64,000 nt of DNA, from assembly GCA_031553775.1 (NCBI GenBank), contig JAVBLA010000048.1:57124-121123 (forward strand), in the 5' to 3' direction. Below the pieces are notes generated by a model that was given only the letters and a program-made list of their open reading frames with translations, made no database searches and was not told where the DNA came from. A program made the position numbers and the translations under genes. Source of the stretch: JAISFI01 sp031553775 (GTDB lineage: Bacteria > Bacteroidota > Bacteroidia > Bacteroidales > Azobacteroidaceae). Each line of letters starts with the position of its first letter. Position 1 is the stretch's first letter. Shown here in pieces: positions 25,931 through 37,000 of this stretch.

Positions 25931-28720
25931 ATGTCATTTTCAATTTTCAATTTTCAATTTTCAATTATACACCGTGGCAGATGTTTGTCCATCTTAGTTG
26001 CCAGTATTTTGTTTCACTGTTCATGTGCAGAAAAATCACAAAAAATTGACTTATCGGGCACATGGGAAATTGCTTTAGATAGCTTGGATACGGGGATTAC
26101 AGATAAATGGTATGATCGTAGCTTTTCTCAGGAGATAAGTCTTCCCGGAACACTTTGCGATGCTGGATATGGAAATCCATGTACAATTCAGCCCGAAATG
26201 GAAAAAGAAGTCTTTCTCAATCTGAAGCGTAAGTACGACTATGTAGGAGTAGCCTGGTATCGTAAAACGATACATGTACCTGACGGTTGGGATCAAAAGC
26301 CTCTCCGATTATTTTTCGAGCGGATTATCTGGAATTCCAGTGTGTGGATCGATGGAAAGCAGGTTGAGGGCTTAAACGAAAGCCTGACCACACCTCATAT
26401 TTTTGATCTTCCGGAAGGGTTATCTTCCGGAGAGCATGTGTTTGTATTGAGAGTCGATAACAGGAAACAGCACGATATTTCCCTGAAAAATCTAGCTCAT
26501 GCTTATACTAATGAAACGCAAACCATGTGGAATGGGGTGATTGGCGAAATGTCATTGTCAGCAATAGAACCTGTATCTATCCGGTCTATGGTTCTGACTC
26601 CTGATGTGGACGCATCTAAAGTGCATGTTCAATTGCAGATATCTGATAATAGCCAGACGTTTGCAGGGAAGGTACTTTTTCATGTAAAAGAAAAAAATGG
26701 TCGTTCGTTGGTTTCGAAGGAAATTCAAATTACCGGAAGAGACGTCAGCTTTGATTATCCGATTGAAAATCCCAAACTCTGGGATGAGTTTCATCCGAAT
26801 CTATATGAAGCGGTTGCTGTTTTGAAGAATGGGAAGTCGTCTGATACCAAATCTGAAATATTCGGTATGCGGAAACTGACGAACAACAATGCCCAACTTC
26901 AAATCAACGACCGGAGAATTTTTCTGAGGGGAACTCTCGAGTGCTGTATTTTTCCTTTAAAAGGTTATCCTGCTATGGATAGAGCAGGATGGGAGAAAGT
27001 CTTCCGAACAGCCCGGGAATACGGATTGAATCATCTCCGGTTCCATTCCTGGTGCCCTCCTGAAGCTGCCTTTAAAATAGCCGATGAAATGGGCTTTTAT
27101 TTGCAGGTTGAACTTCCTCTCTGGGAACTGAATGTGGGTAGTGATCCGAATACTACGGCATTTTTATTTTCAGAAGGTGAAAAAATGATGCAGGCTTACG
27201 GGAACCATCCTTCTTTCTGTTTTTGGAGTATGGGAAATGAGTTGCAGGGAAGTTTTGCTGTAATGGATAGTTTGTTGCTACATTTGAAACAACAGGATCC
27301 ACGACATTTGTATATGACTACCACCTTTACCTTTGAAAAAGGCCATGGATCCTGGCCGGAACCTCACGATGATTTCTGGGTGAGCCAGTGGACAAAGAAA
27401 GGATGGGTGAGAGGACAAGGTGTTTTTGATCAGCAACCGGTGAATTTCAATAAAGATTACACTGCTTCCATCGATAGTTTATCTGTTCCTATCGTTACCC
27501 ATGAGATCGGTCAGTATAGTGTATTCCCTAACCTAAAGGAAATTGAAAAATATACCGGCAACCTGATGCCGTTGAATTTTTTGGCTGTGCAGAAAGACCT
27601 GGAGAAAAAAGGCCGTTTGCAACAATCGGAAGATTATTTGATGGCCAGTGGGAAACTGGCAGCTTTACTGTATAAGGAAGAAATTGAAAGAGCTTTGAAA
27701 ACTCCCGGATTCAGTGGCTTCCAGTTGCTCGATTTGCATGATTTCCCGGGGCAGGGTACTGCTTTGGTCGGATTACTGGATGCATTTTGGGATAGCAAAG
27801 GATTGATAGCCTCCGAAACGTTCCGGACTTTCTGTGCACCGGTTGTGCCATTGGTTCGTTTTGAGAAAGCTACTTACACCAATAATGAAACTCTGCATGT
27901 AAAAGCAGAATTAGCTAATTTCAGTGATAAGGTTTTGAAAAACATCAGGCCGGTATGGAAATTATCGGATGAAAAAGGACAGATTATTGCCAATGGAGAG
28001 CTCCCTCAGCAAGATGTGGCTATTGGAAATGCCATGGCTTTAGGTGAATTTTCAACTCCTTTATCGTCTATCCGCCAGGCTGGTAAGTTTACACTATCAT
28101 TATCGGTCAAAGAAACGGAATACAGGAATTCATGGGATATTTGGGTTTATCCTGCTGACCTGTCAATAAGTGCAGGCGAAGTGGTTTATACCCGCGATTT
28201 CAACGAAGCATCCGTTGCTTTGAAACAGGGAAAAAATGTATTGTTGAATCCGGTCAAAGAAGATATCAAAGGATTGGAAGGCAAATTTGTACAGGTATTC
28301 TGGAGCCCCGTGCATTTTCCGGATCAGCCTGGTACGATGGGAATATTATGTAATCCATCGCATCCTGCATTAACAGGTTTCCCTACTGAAATGCATAGCA
28401 ACTGGCAATGGTGGGATCTTTGTAAAAATGCCCGGACAATGGTATTTGACTCGATTCCACAGGTGAAAGATCCGATTGTGAGAATGGTGGATAATTTTTA
28501 TAAAAACAGGAATCTGGGGCTTTTATTCGAAGTTAAATCTGAAAAAGGGAAACTACTGGTTTGCAGTGTCGATCTGGATAACGAGATAAACAACCGCCCT
28601 GTGGCTAAACAACTTTTGTCCTGTTTATTCCGCTATATGCAATCTGTAGATTTCCGTCCGGACTCAGAAATTCCTTTCGAACAAATTGAAAAAGCGCTAT
28701 ATCAGAAGATTAAAAAATAA
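25931..28720 (+). CDS. GH2-like glycoside hydrolase lipoprotein (long form, paralog 1)
   Basis: A 929-residue secreted enzyme. Around residues 16-34 a lipoprotein signal is visible (LSILVASILFHCSC). The N-terminal sugar-binding and immunoglobulin-like domains of GH2 follow (IDLSGTWEIALD, GVAWYRKTIHVP, WNGVIGEMSL). The TIM barrel has acid/base Glu437 in SMGNELQG and nucleophile Glu525 in VTHEIGQYS. A C-terminal region of about 300 residues (GILCNPSHPALTGFPTE, HSNWQWWDL) is not part of classical GH2 and is shared with the proteins at 44779 and 49782. The first residues are encoded by four TTTTCAA units, so the true start is uncertain; TTG at 25985 is an alternative. The sugar removed is unknown. 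Confidence 0.85.
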   Translation: MSFSIFNFQFSIIHRGRCLSILVASILFHCSCAEKSQKIDLSGTWEIALDSLDTGITDKWYDRSFSQEISLPGTLCDAGYGNPCTIQPEMEKEVFLNLKRKYDYVGVAWYRKTIHVPDGWDQKPLRLFFERIIWNSSVWIDGKQVEGLNESLTTPHIFDLPEGLSSGEHVFVLRVDNRKQHDISLKNLAHAYTNETQTMWNGVIGEMSLSAIEPVSIRSMVLTPDVDASKVHVQLQISDNSQTFAGKVLFHVKEKNGRSLVSKEIQITGRDVSFDYPIENPKLWDEFHPNLYEAVAVLKNGKSSDTKSEIFGMRKLTNNNAQLQINDRRIFLRGTLECCIFPLKGYPAMDRAGWEKVFRTAREYGLNHLRFHSWCPPEAAFKIADEMGFYLQVELPLWELNVGSDPNTTAFLFSEGEKMMQAYGNHPSFCFWSMGNELQGSFAVMDSLLLHLKQQDPRHLYMTTTFTFEKGHGSWPEPHDDFWVSQWTKKGWVRGQGVFDQQPVNFNKDYTASIDSLSVPIVTHEIGQYSVFPNLKEIEKYTGNLMPLNFLAVQKDLEKKGRLQQSEDYLMASGKLAALLYKEEIERALKTPGFSGFQLLDLHDFPGQGTALVGLLDAFWDSKGLIASETFRTFCAPVVPLVRFEKATYTNNETLHVKAELANFSDKVLKNIRPVWKLSDEKGQIIANGELPQQDVAIGNAMALGEFSTPLSSIRQAGKFTLSLSVKETEYRNSWDIWVYPADLSISAGEVVYTRDFNEASVALKQGKNVLLNPVKEDIKGLEGKFVQVFWSPVHFPDQPGTMGILCNPSHPALTGFPTEMHSNWQWWDLCKNARTMVFDSIPQVKDPIVRMVDNFYKNRNLGLLFEVKSEKGKLLVCSVDLDNEINNRPVAKQLLSCLFRYMQSVDFRPDSEIPFEQIEKALYQKIKK
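25937..25964 (+). repeat. Four perfect TTTTCAA units inside the 5' coding end
   Basis: Four uninterrupted copies of the 7-bp unit TTTTCAA begin at codon 3 of the GH2-like gene as annotated. Because 7 is not a multiple of 3, gain or loss of a unit would shift the reading frame between the ATG at 25931 and the signal peptide. Confidence 0.8.
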
Positions 28721-28722
28721 TA

Positions 28723-31700
28723 ATGACAATGGAAAAAGTAACGGATTATTTAATTCAAGCTACTGTAACCGAAAAGGGTGTGGTACGTGCCTGGGAAGAA
28801 GAGGTAATGCTTCCTACTTATGAGGTTGGAGAAGAAGAAAAAAATCCCATCTTCCTGGAAAAAAGGGTATATCAGGGAAGTTCCGGAGTAGTCTATCCTT
28901 ATCCTGTGGTGGAAAAAATTTCAGATGAAAAGGTAGAAAAAGCCTATCGGGCCTTGTTCCTTGAAAATGAATATCTCAAAATCATGATTCTTCCGGAATT
29001 GGGCGGAAGGGTGCAAATGGCTTATGATAAAATCAAAAAACGCCACTTTGTCTACTATAACCAGGTAATTAAGCCGGCTTTAGTAGGACTTACCGGTCCG
29101 TGGATTTCCGGAGGAATAGAATTCAACTGGCCGCAACATCACCGGCCCAGTACTTTTTTGCCGACAGATTATTCTATCGAGGAAAACCCTGATGGCAGTA
29201 AAACAGTCTGGTGTAATGAGGTGGAACGGATGTTCCGTACCAAGGGGATGCAGGGTTTTACGCTTTATCCTGATAAAGCTTATCTGGAAATAAAAGTGAA
29301 AGTATATAACCGGACTCCTTTCCCGCAGACTTTTCTGTGGTGGGCCAATCCGGCTGTAGTGGTGCATGATGATTATCATTCCGTTTTTCCACCCGATGTA
29401 CATGCCGTATTCGATCATGGAAAAAGAGATGTATCTAATTTCCCGATCGCTACCGGAACTTATTACAAACAGGATTATTCGGCAGGTGTGGATATTTCGA
29501 AATATAAAAATATACCGGTGCCTACTTCCTATATGGCTATTCAGTCGAAATTCGATTTCGTGGGTGGATATGAGGAAAATGTGAAAGGCGGATTGTTGCA
29601 TGTGGCTAATCACCATGTTTCTCCGGGGAAAAAACAGTGGACCTGGGGAAATGGGGATTTCGGAATGGCATGGGACCGGAATCTGACTGATGAAGACGGG
29701 CCTTATATTGAATTGATGACCGGTGTTTATACTGATAACCAACCCGATTTTACCTGGTTGCAGCCTTATGAGGAAAAGTCGTGGGTACAATACTTTATGC
29801 CTTACTCCGAAGTAGGCTATGTGAAAAATGCCAACAAGGAAGCTGTTGTCAATATAGACGTGAAGAATGGAGAAACTCAACTGATCCTTTATACGACAGG
29901 GGTTTACAAGAATCTTCGCCTTTTATTGAAAGATGTGGAAGGGAAAGTCTATTTAGATAAGATCATTCAGACATCTCCTGTGGAACCCTATCAAACATCG
30001 ATGAAAACGGGAGATTGTAAACCTGAAGACCTGATTTTTGAATTGTACAGGGAGAATGGAGATTTATTATTGAACTATCATGCAGACCGCCCCGAAATCA
30101 AACAGATTCCTGATTCGGCTAAAGCGGCGAAGTTACCCAAAGATATTGCTTCCATTGAGCAATTGTACCTGACCGGTTTGCATCTCGAACAATATCGTCA
30201 TGCAACGTATAATCCCCTGGACTACTATTTCGAGGCCTTGGAACGTGAACCCGGGGATGTGCGTTGTAACAATGCTGTCGGTTTGTTATTTATGCGGCGC
30301 GGGCAATTTGCAAAAGCAGAACCCTATTTTCAACGGGCAATTGCTACGCTTACCGAACGGAATCCGAATCCATACGATGGAGAGGCTTATTATAACTTAG
30401 GCTGGTGCCTGAATATGCAGGGACAGTTTGATGAAGCCTATACTGCATTCTTTAAAGCAACCTGGAATGCAGCCTGGCAGGATCCGGCTTATCTGGCAGT
30501 TGCTCAGATCGATTGCAGGAAAGCAAGAAACAACAGCCTGTATTATTCTTCTGCCTTAGAAAATGTTGAAAGAAGCCTGACCCGTAACTGGCATAATCAC
30601 AAGGCAAGGCAGTTGAAGGCATCTGTTCTCCGGAAATCAGGAAGAAAAGAAGATGCTTTGAGTTGGATTGAAGACTCCCTTTCTATAGATCGTTTCAATA
30701 TGGGATGCCGGTTTGAAAAATATCTATTGACAGGAGATCAGCAGGACCTGGAGAACTTGAATGCTCTGATGAGGGGATGGGAACACGGGTACATCGAATA
30801 TGCCCTGGACTTTGCCGCAGCCGGATTGTACGAAGAAGCCATTCAATTACTGGAACAATGTACTTCCGGGAAAAATAACTGTTATCCGATGGTGTATTAT
30901 GCCCTGGGTTATTTCGCTTCTTTATCAGGAGATAAGGAACATGCAAAAACCTATTATATCAAGGCTTCCCAGATGCAACCGGACAAATGTTTCCCGAACC
31001 GTATAGAAGAAATAAATATTCTGCAGGATGCTATTTTGCTGAATGGCACAGATGCCAAAGCACCTTATTATTTAGGTAATTTCTGGTATGGTGCACGGCA
31101 GTATCCGGAAGCCATTAATTGCTGGGAAAAATCCAGGCAACTAGACGACACATTCCCTACAGTGTTGAGAAATCTTTCTCTGGCTTACTATAACAAGCTG
31201 GATCATAAAAAAGAAGCACAAGTACTTCTGGAAAAAGCTTTCATGTTGGACTCAAGTGATGCACGCATCCTGATGGAGCTGGATCAGTTATATAAAAAGA
31301 CCGGCCATCCGCATGCCGAACGCCTGGCTTTTCTGGAAAAACATCTTCCTTTAGTAGAACAACGGGATGATTTATGTATTGAACGGATTACTCTTTATAA
31401 TCAATTAGGGCAATATGAAAAAGCCAAAGAACTGATTGCCTCTCGTCATTTTCATCCCTGGGAAGGAGGAGAAGGGAAAGTTACCGGGCAATATATGCTT
31501 TGCAGGATAGAGTTGGCCAAACATGCTTTGTCTGAAGGGTTGTTTGCCAAAGCATTACAATTACTACAGGAAACCGATGCATATCCCCATAATCTGGGAG
31601 AAGGAAAATTGAATAATGCAGAGGAAAATGATATCGAATATTTCAAAGCTCAGGCTTACAAAGGTCTGGGTGATGAAAAACATGCTGTAGCTCATTTTGA

Positions 31701-32124
31701 GAAGGCAACTCAAGGTTCTTCCGAACCACAACAAGCATTTTTCTACAATGATCAGCAACCTGATAAGATTTTCTATCAGGGTTTAGCTTGGAGGGCTTTA
31801 GGAAATGAAAACAAAGCCCGTAGTCGATTCAATAAACTGATCTCTCATGGAGAAAAATATTTGTTCGATGAGTGCCGGATCGATTATTTTGCCGTATCCC
31901 TGCCCGACCTGGCAATCTGGGAAGACGATCTGAATAAACGGAATCAGATCCATTGTAATTATGTGATGGGATTAGGATACCTCGGATTGGGAGAAAAAGA
32001 GAAAGCCGCTAGCTTTCTGAGAAAAGTTACCGAATTGGATTTAAACCATCAGGGAGCTGCTATACACTTAGAAATGAACAAAAACAAAAGGTTCAAAACA
32101 AATATAAAAGAGTTAGTTAATTAA
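28723..32124 (+). CDS. DUF5107 domain protein with TPR repeats
   Basis: A 1133-residue protein without signal peptide, so probably cytoplasmic. About residues 60-370 match the DUF5107 type (YLKIMILPELGGRVQMAYDK, GPWISGGIEFNWPQHHRPST, WWANPAVVVHDDYHSVFPPDV), a beta-sandwich related to aldose-epimerase-like sugar folds. From about 490 on, many tetratricopeptide repeats follow (AKAEPYFQRAI, GEAYYNLGWCLNMQGQFDEAY). It starts 2 bp after the GH2-like gene; a second ATG at 28729 is possible. Co-expression with a sugar porter and glycosidase suggests a role in handling an imported sugar or oligosaccharide. No biochemical role can be assigned from the sequence. Confidence 0.8.
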   Translation: MTMEKVTDYLIQATVTEKGVVRAWEEEVMLPTYEVGEEEKNPIFLEKRVYQGSSGVVYPYPVVEKISDEKVEKAYRALFLENEYLKIMILPELGGRVQMAYDKIKKRHFVYYNQVIKPALVGLTGPWISGGIEFNWPQHHRPSTFLPTDYSIEENPDGSKTVWCNEVERMFRTKGMQGFTLYPDKAYLEIKVKVYNRTPFPQTFLWWANPAVVVHDDYHSVFPPDVHAVFDHGKRDVSNFPIATGTYYKQDYSAGVDISKYKNIPVPTSYMAIQSKFDFVGGYEENVKGGLLHVANHHVSPGKKQWTWGNGDFGMAWDRNLTDEDGPYIELMTGVYTDNQPDFTWLQPYEEKSWVQYFMPYSEVGYVKNANKEAVVNIDVKNGETQLILYTTGVYKNLRLLLKDVEGKVYLDKIIQTSPVEPYQTSMKTGDCKPEDLIFELYRENGDLLLNYHADRPEIKQIPDSAKAAKLPKDIASIEQLYLTGLHLEQYRHATYNPLDYYFEALEREPGDVRCNNAVGLLFMRRGQFAKAEPYFQRAIATLTERNPNPYDGEAYYNLGWCLNMQGQFDEAYTAFFKATWNAAWQDPAYLAVAQIDCRKARNNSLYYSSALENVERSLTRNWHNHKARQLKASVLRKSGRKEDALSWIEDSLSIDRFNMGCRFEKYLLTGDQQDLENLNALMRGWEHGYIEYALDFAAAGLYEEAIQLLEQCTSGKNNCYPMVYYALGYFASLSGDKEHAKTYYIKASQMQPDKCFPNRIEEINILQDAILLNGTDAKAPYYLGNFWYGARQYPEAINCWEKSRQLDDTFPTVLRNLSLAYYNKLDHKKEAQVLLEKAFMLDSSDARILMELDQLYKKTGHPHAERLAFLEKHLPLVEQRDDLCIERITLYNQLGQYEKAKELIASRHFHPWEGGEGKVTGQYMLCRIELAKHALSEGLFAKALQLLQETDAYPHNLGEGKLNNAEENDIEYFKAQAYKGLGDEKHAVAHFEKATQGSSEPQQAFFYNDQQPDKIFYQGLAWRALGNENKARSRFNKLISHGEKYLFDECRIDYFAVSLPDLAIWEDDLNKRNQIHCNYVMGLGYLGLGEKEKAASFLRKVTELDLNHQGAAIHLEMNKNKRFKTNIKELVN

Positions 32125-32149
32125 GTTGTTATTCTAAATTTTATTACAG

Positions 32150-33955
32150 ATGAAAAATCGAATTTTTACATTGATCGCAATGTTATTTGCAGTATTTGCA
32201 ATTCATGCTCAAGACCTAGTACTTCCTAACGGGATGATTAAACTGAATCCGGCCGGTGTGGAAGTTTCTTCTTTTGTTGCTTATGTGAATCCGGAGTGCC
32301 CCCAGAGGTATTTACCTAAAACAGGGAATATTTTCTTTCAGGGAAAAGATGCCACTTATGGAGGTGAACTCTGGATATCCGGTAAAACTCCGGCGACTAC
32401 CCGCATGGTGAAGGATATTAACCCAGGTTCTGTAGATTCTAGTCCAGGTAATATAGTGATGATGGGAGGAAAAGCTTATTTTGCAGCAACCACAGAAGAA
32501 CACGGTCGTGAACTTTGGGTTTCCGATGGAACGGAAGCCGGTACTAAACTGGTGAAAGATATTTATCCGGGAGCAACAGGCTCAGGTCCGAGTAGCATTG
32601 TTGTTTTAGGCAATAAATTATTATTTACGGCTATGGATGAAGAAAGTGAATTACTTCCCGTATTGGATGCCACTAAGCCTGAAAAATGGATTTGGATTTC
32701 GGATGGAACTCCGGAAGGAACCGTACGTATTGCTGATGTTCCTATGAATGGATATTTTGAAGTAGTTGGCAATAAAGCTTTTTTTGCAGGAGTCGATCTC
32801 GTGAACTATGATGCTCTATGGATAACCGACGGAACAAAAGCCGGTACAAAAATGCTTAAAAATATCAATAACAAGCCGGCTACCAGTGGGATATTCCAGA
32901 CTGAAGCAGCCGCTATCGGAGCTTTCAGGAATGTAAACGACAAATGGGTAGTATTCCGTGCAGAAACAGTGAAAGAACAGGTTGGCGGTAGCAAAGATTA
33001 CGGTAGTGAAATCTGGTACAGCGACGGAACGGAAGCCGGAACCAAATGGTTAGGCTTTGATTTTGCAAAAGGCGAAAGTTCAGGAAAACCGCTTGCTTGT
33101 GAGTTAGCAGAATTGTATTCTTATGGAGACACTCTGTATTTCCGTGCGAATGACGGAGTACACCATGTGGAGCCCTGCGTTTGGTTTATGAACGAACCGA
33201 TCGTCGATGGTAAAAATCCCAGGCTGATTTTTGACATCAACCATTGGGGTGGAAACCCTTATCAGGTATCCTGGCCTTCTCAATTTGCAAAATATCAGGG
33301 GTATATATTCATTCAGGCTAATGGTGGTTATTATATGCCGGGTGATGCAACCCAGTATGCTTCCGGATATAGCCTCTGGTTGGCTCCTACAGCAACATTA
33401 GATACTTGTATCTATCAAAGACAGTTTTGGGGAACAGATATCGCACCGGGAAGTGTAGGTGACAACTGTAGCCGTTTTACCCCTGTTAAGGATAAATTGT
33501 TCTTTACGGCTTCGGATGCCAATAACAATTTGGAATTGTGGGCTTTGGATAATATCAATACACCTCCCTATAAAGTGGTTGATTTTCCAGGAAACGGAAC
33601 TCCATTTAGTCTGAATAATATCGAGGGCAACCTGTATTTTATGTCAACCTCTGAAACCTCTGCTCCTGAAGCATATAAATCTCTGTGGAAATTCGATTTG
33701 AATATGGCATCGGGTATAGATGAATTACAGGTAGACGGCATGGATGTGTCTATACATGTTTCCGGCGGACAGTTGTATATCGATACGGAAGAACCGATTT
33801 ATTCCATCCAAATGGTAGATTTGAACGGACGTCTTGTCTCTTCATCTGTTAAATCGGCTAATCATGTAGATGTTTCAGCCTTGAGGGGCTTATTTATTGC
33901 CAAAGTACAGTTTGAAAACAGCAAACAGTTTACAAGGAAGATTATTCTGAAGTAA
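32150..33955 (+). CDS. Secreted ELWxxDGT-repeat protein with T9SS-type C-terminus
   Basis: The 601-residue protein begins with a signal peptide (MKNRIFTLIAMLFAVFAIHAQ). It carries several ELWxxDGTxxGT repeats: ELWVSDGTEAGTKLVKDIYPG, WIWISDGTPEGT, ALWITDGTKAGTKML and EIWYSDGTEAGTKW. These probably fold as a beta-propeller. The last ~75 residues (IYSIQMVDLNGRLVSSS ... GLFIAKVQFENSKQFTRKIILK) resemble a type A T9SS sorting domain, so the protein is likely exported to the cell surface or medium. It is the last gene before a strong terminator. It may bind glycan; no catalytic residues are recognised. Confidence 0.8.
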   Translation: MKNRIFTLIAMLFAVFAIHAQDLVLPNGMIKLNPAGVEVSSFVAYVNPECPQRYLPKTGNIFFQGKDATYGGELWISGKTPATTRMVKDINPGSVDSSPGNIVMMGGKAYFAATTEEHGRELWVSDGTEAGTKLVKDIYPGATGSGPSSIVVLGNKLLFTAMDEESELLPVLDATKPEKWIWISDGTPEGTVRIADVPMNGYFEVVGNKAFFAGVDLVNYDALWITDGTKAGTKMLKNINNKPATSGIFQTEAAAIGAFRNVNDKWVVFRAETVKEQVGGSKDYGSEIWYSDGTEAGTKWLGFDFAKGESSGKPLACELAELYSYGDTLYFRANDGVHHVEPCVWFMNEPIVDGKNPRLIFDINHWGGNPYQVSWPSQFAKYQGYIFIQANGGYYMPGDATQYASGYSLWLAPTATLDTCIYQRQFWGTDIAPGSVGDNCSRFTPVKDKLFFTASDANNNLELWALDNINTPPYKVVDFPGNGTPFSLNNIEGNLYFMSTSETSAPEAYKSLWKFDLNMASGIDELQVDGMDVSIHVSGGQLYIDTEEPIYSIQMVDLNGRLVSSSVKSANHVDVSALRGLFIAKVQFENSKQFTRKIILK

Positions 33956-33963
33956 ATTTCTCT

Positions 33964-34003
33964 TTTTAACAGCTTGTCGGGAACTTCCGGCAAGCTGTTA
34001 AAA
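33964..34003 (+). terminator. Strong bidirectional terminator after the ELWxxDGT gene
   Basis: A 13-bp perfect stem (TTTTAACAGCTTG and CAAGCTGTTAAAA) extended by four further pairs including one T-G, with a 6-nt loop, starts 9 nt after the stop codon. T-runs flank both sides. It separates the porter-led unit from the SusC-led unit. Confidence 0.78.
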
Positions 34004-34015
34004 TCTTATCTAATC

Positions 34016-34023
34016 TAAGTTTG
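34016..34023 (+). promoter_or_regulatory. Possible -7 element of the susC operon
   Basis: TAAGTTTG matches TAnnTTTG and would place the transcript start near 34030. No TTTG is found 20 bp upstream because the terminator stem occupies that place, so an activator would be needed or the match is chance. If used, it favours the ATG at 34056 over the TTG at 34038 as the susC start. Confidence 0.3.
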
Positions 34024-34037
34024 TCTATTTTATTCAT

Positions 34038-37000
34038 TTGAAAAAACATCCAAATATGATATCAGGTTTCATTCATAAACGATGTATCATTTTATCCGTA
34101 TTTTTCCTGTTGTTAACCCTTACAATGAATGCACAAAACCTGACGGGTACAGTGGTTGACGAAAGGAGTAAAGAACCGATAATCGGTGCATCCGTTTTAA
34201 TAAAAGGTACTGCGATCGGTACTGTGACGGATATTGACGGTAATTTTAAACTCGACTTGAAAAACCAGGGTACCAATATCACCGTTTCTTATGTGGGATA
34301 TACCGCTAAAGTAGTTGATGTAAAAGGAAAATCGCACGTGCAGGTAGAGATTTCCGAAAATGTCAGGGAACTGGAACAAGTGGTTGTAATCGGATATGGG
34401 GTACAGCGGAAAAGTGACCTGACCGGTGCTGTTTCGTCTATCAAAGCGGCGGAATTGACCTCTCTTCCGGCAACCAACGTAGTACATGCTTTGCAGGGTA
34501 AAGCTGCCGGGGTAGAAGTCGTCCAGAATTCCGGAGCTCCCGGATCTTCCACCTCTATCCGTATCCGGGGGATGGGTACCATTAACAATTCTGATCCTTT
34601 GTATGTGGTAGACGGTATTCCGATGGATGATATCAATTACCTTTCTTCCGATGATATAGAGTCCATCGAGGTATTGAAAGATGCGGCTTCTGCTGCCATT
34701 TACGGATCCCGTGCTGCTAACGGGGTGGTGTTGGTGACTACTAAATCGGGAAGGAACAGTAAAAAAATGGTGAATATCAATTTCAATACCTATTTTGGCT
34801 GGCAGGAATCCTGGAAAGATCCGGAAATTATGGATAAAACAGAATTTCCCTATTTTGCCGATTTTGCCAAAAATCTGGGTGTAGTTACCCGAATCAACTC
34901 AGAAACAGGCCAAATGGAAATCAGACCAGAAACCCAGGAAATGATCGATAAAGGGAATAACTGGTGGGATGAATTATCCCGTAGAGCATTGATGCAAAAA
35001 TACAGTCTGGCTGTTTTCGGAGGAAATAAAGACCTTAATTATTATATGAGTACCAATATATTGGATACGGATGGATTGATCGAAGAATCCAATTATAACA
35101 GAAAATCTTTTAACGCGAAAATAAATACATTGTTGTTTCCCAATCTGTCATTGGGAGCTAATATTACTTATGCCCGGGAAAACCGGAGAGTAGTTACTGA
35201 AGGTACCTGGGGGGTGATCAAGACTACTATCAACTATAATCCTTTGATTCCTATATTCGATCAAAATGAGAATTTGAACTGGACCACTCCGGTTGAAAAC
35301 CTGCGTCGTACCACTTACAATACCTATACTAATAATTTTATCGGTCAGCTGGATTTAAAATGGACCATTGTCAAAGGTCTGGATTATTCATCCAGGGCCA
35401 GCATTGCTAATTATTCTTCTGATAATGAGGGATTTAACAGATATAACTATAACCCGGAGATGGTGGGAAGCAACCGGTTTGATGTTTCACGGGCTCCGAC
35501 TACTACACAAAACATCAGTTGGGATAATATCCTGACTTATTCCGGGGTGATTAATGATAATCATGATTTAACCGTAATGGTGGGGCAGACAATGGAAATG
35601 TCTGAAACAGACCGTTTGTGGGCCTCCGGAACAGGTTATGGAGGATATGACCAAGAGTTTAATGCCTTGAATTTTACTCCGTTTAATCAGAAGGCTTCCG
35701 GTTATTCTACCGGTTGGAATGCTTTAGGTTTTTTGGGTCGTATCAATTATTCCTATAAAGGAAAGTATCTGTTCCAATCCAATTTCAGGGCGGATGGTTC
35801 CAGCCGTTTTTGGAACGATTTCCATTGGGGGTTTTTCCCAAGCGTTTCTTTGGGTTGGAAAATCAATGAAGAATCTTTTTTGAAATCGGAAGATTGGATC
35901 AGCCTGCTGAAATTGCGTGTAGGTTGGGGACAGTTGGGAAATAACCGGATTGGTAATTTTGCCTATGGGACTTTTGTGAGCTATAACACTAATAACCCTG
36001 ATATGTATGTTTACGGGAAAGGACTTCCAAGCCTGAAGATGGGAATGAATATCACTCAGTTTGGTAATAAAGATATTAAATGGGAACGAACCGAAACAAT
36101 TGGTCCGGGTTTGGATTTTAATATGTTCAACAACCGTTTTACTTCTTCTGTAGATTTCTTTTGGAAAAAAACAAATGATATGTTACTTGCTGTTCCGATA
36201 GAATATTCTACCGGTATATATCCTTATCCTATGCAAAATGCAGGTAGTGTAGACAATGTGGGTTATGAAGTGCAGTTGTCTTTTCGCGATAAGATAGGGG
36301 ATTTCAGATTTGAAGTAGGTGGTAATTTTACACAGGTCAAAAATGAAGTCACTTCCCTTGGAGCTTTGGGTGAACCTGTATACGGAGGAAATCTGGGAAA
36401 TCCCAATAATCTGGGATATATCAATAAAACCGTAGTGGGCATTCCTATTGCGGGATATTATGGATGGAAGACTGACGGAATTATGACTGCTGAAGACTTT
36501 GACGCCAATGGTAAACCCATTGTTCCCGTATTTTCATCGGGGTCTACTTACACACCGGGTGATATGAAGTTTGTAGATGTTAACGGAGATGGAATTGTGG
36601 ATGATAACGACAAGACCTTTATCGGTACCCCTCATCCGGATTTCTTTTTTGGATTTAATATTAACCTGGCGTACAAAAATCTGGAACTTACCAGCTTTTT
36701 CCAGGGAGTGTATGGTAATCAACTGTATGATGTGACGAATTATTTCCGCTATTCCACCGTTGCTTACGATGGGAACTGGGGTGCCGGTACGGCTACGGCA
36801 TATTCAAATGTAGCTACAGATTATTTTGAGAAAGTCTGGAGACCGGTACCCGATCCTGCAAATCCTGAATACCGTGATTATTGGGGAGCTAATCTGAATG
36901 GAACGGTACCCCTTCCCAGTTCGGACGCTACCAAAAGCGAAATGAATTTCCGTAATTCAGATTTTTATATCAAAGACGGTTCGTACCTGCGTTTGAAAAA

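Noticed and set aside
29080..29880. A 266-codon antisense frame within the DUF5107 gene
   Set aside because: It is explained by the codon pattern of the conserved sense gene; no independent evidence.
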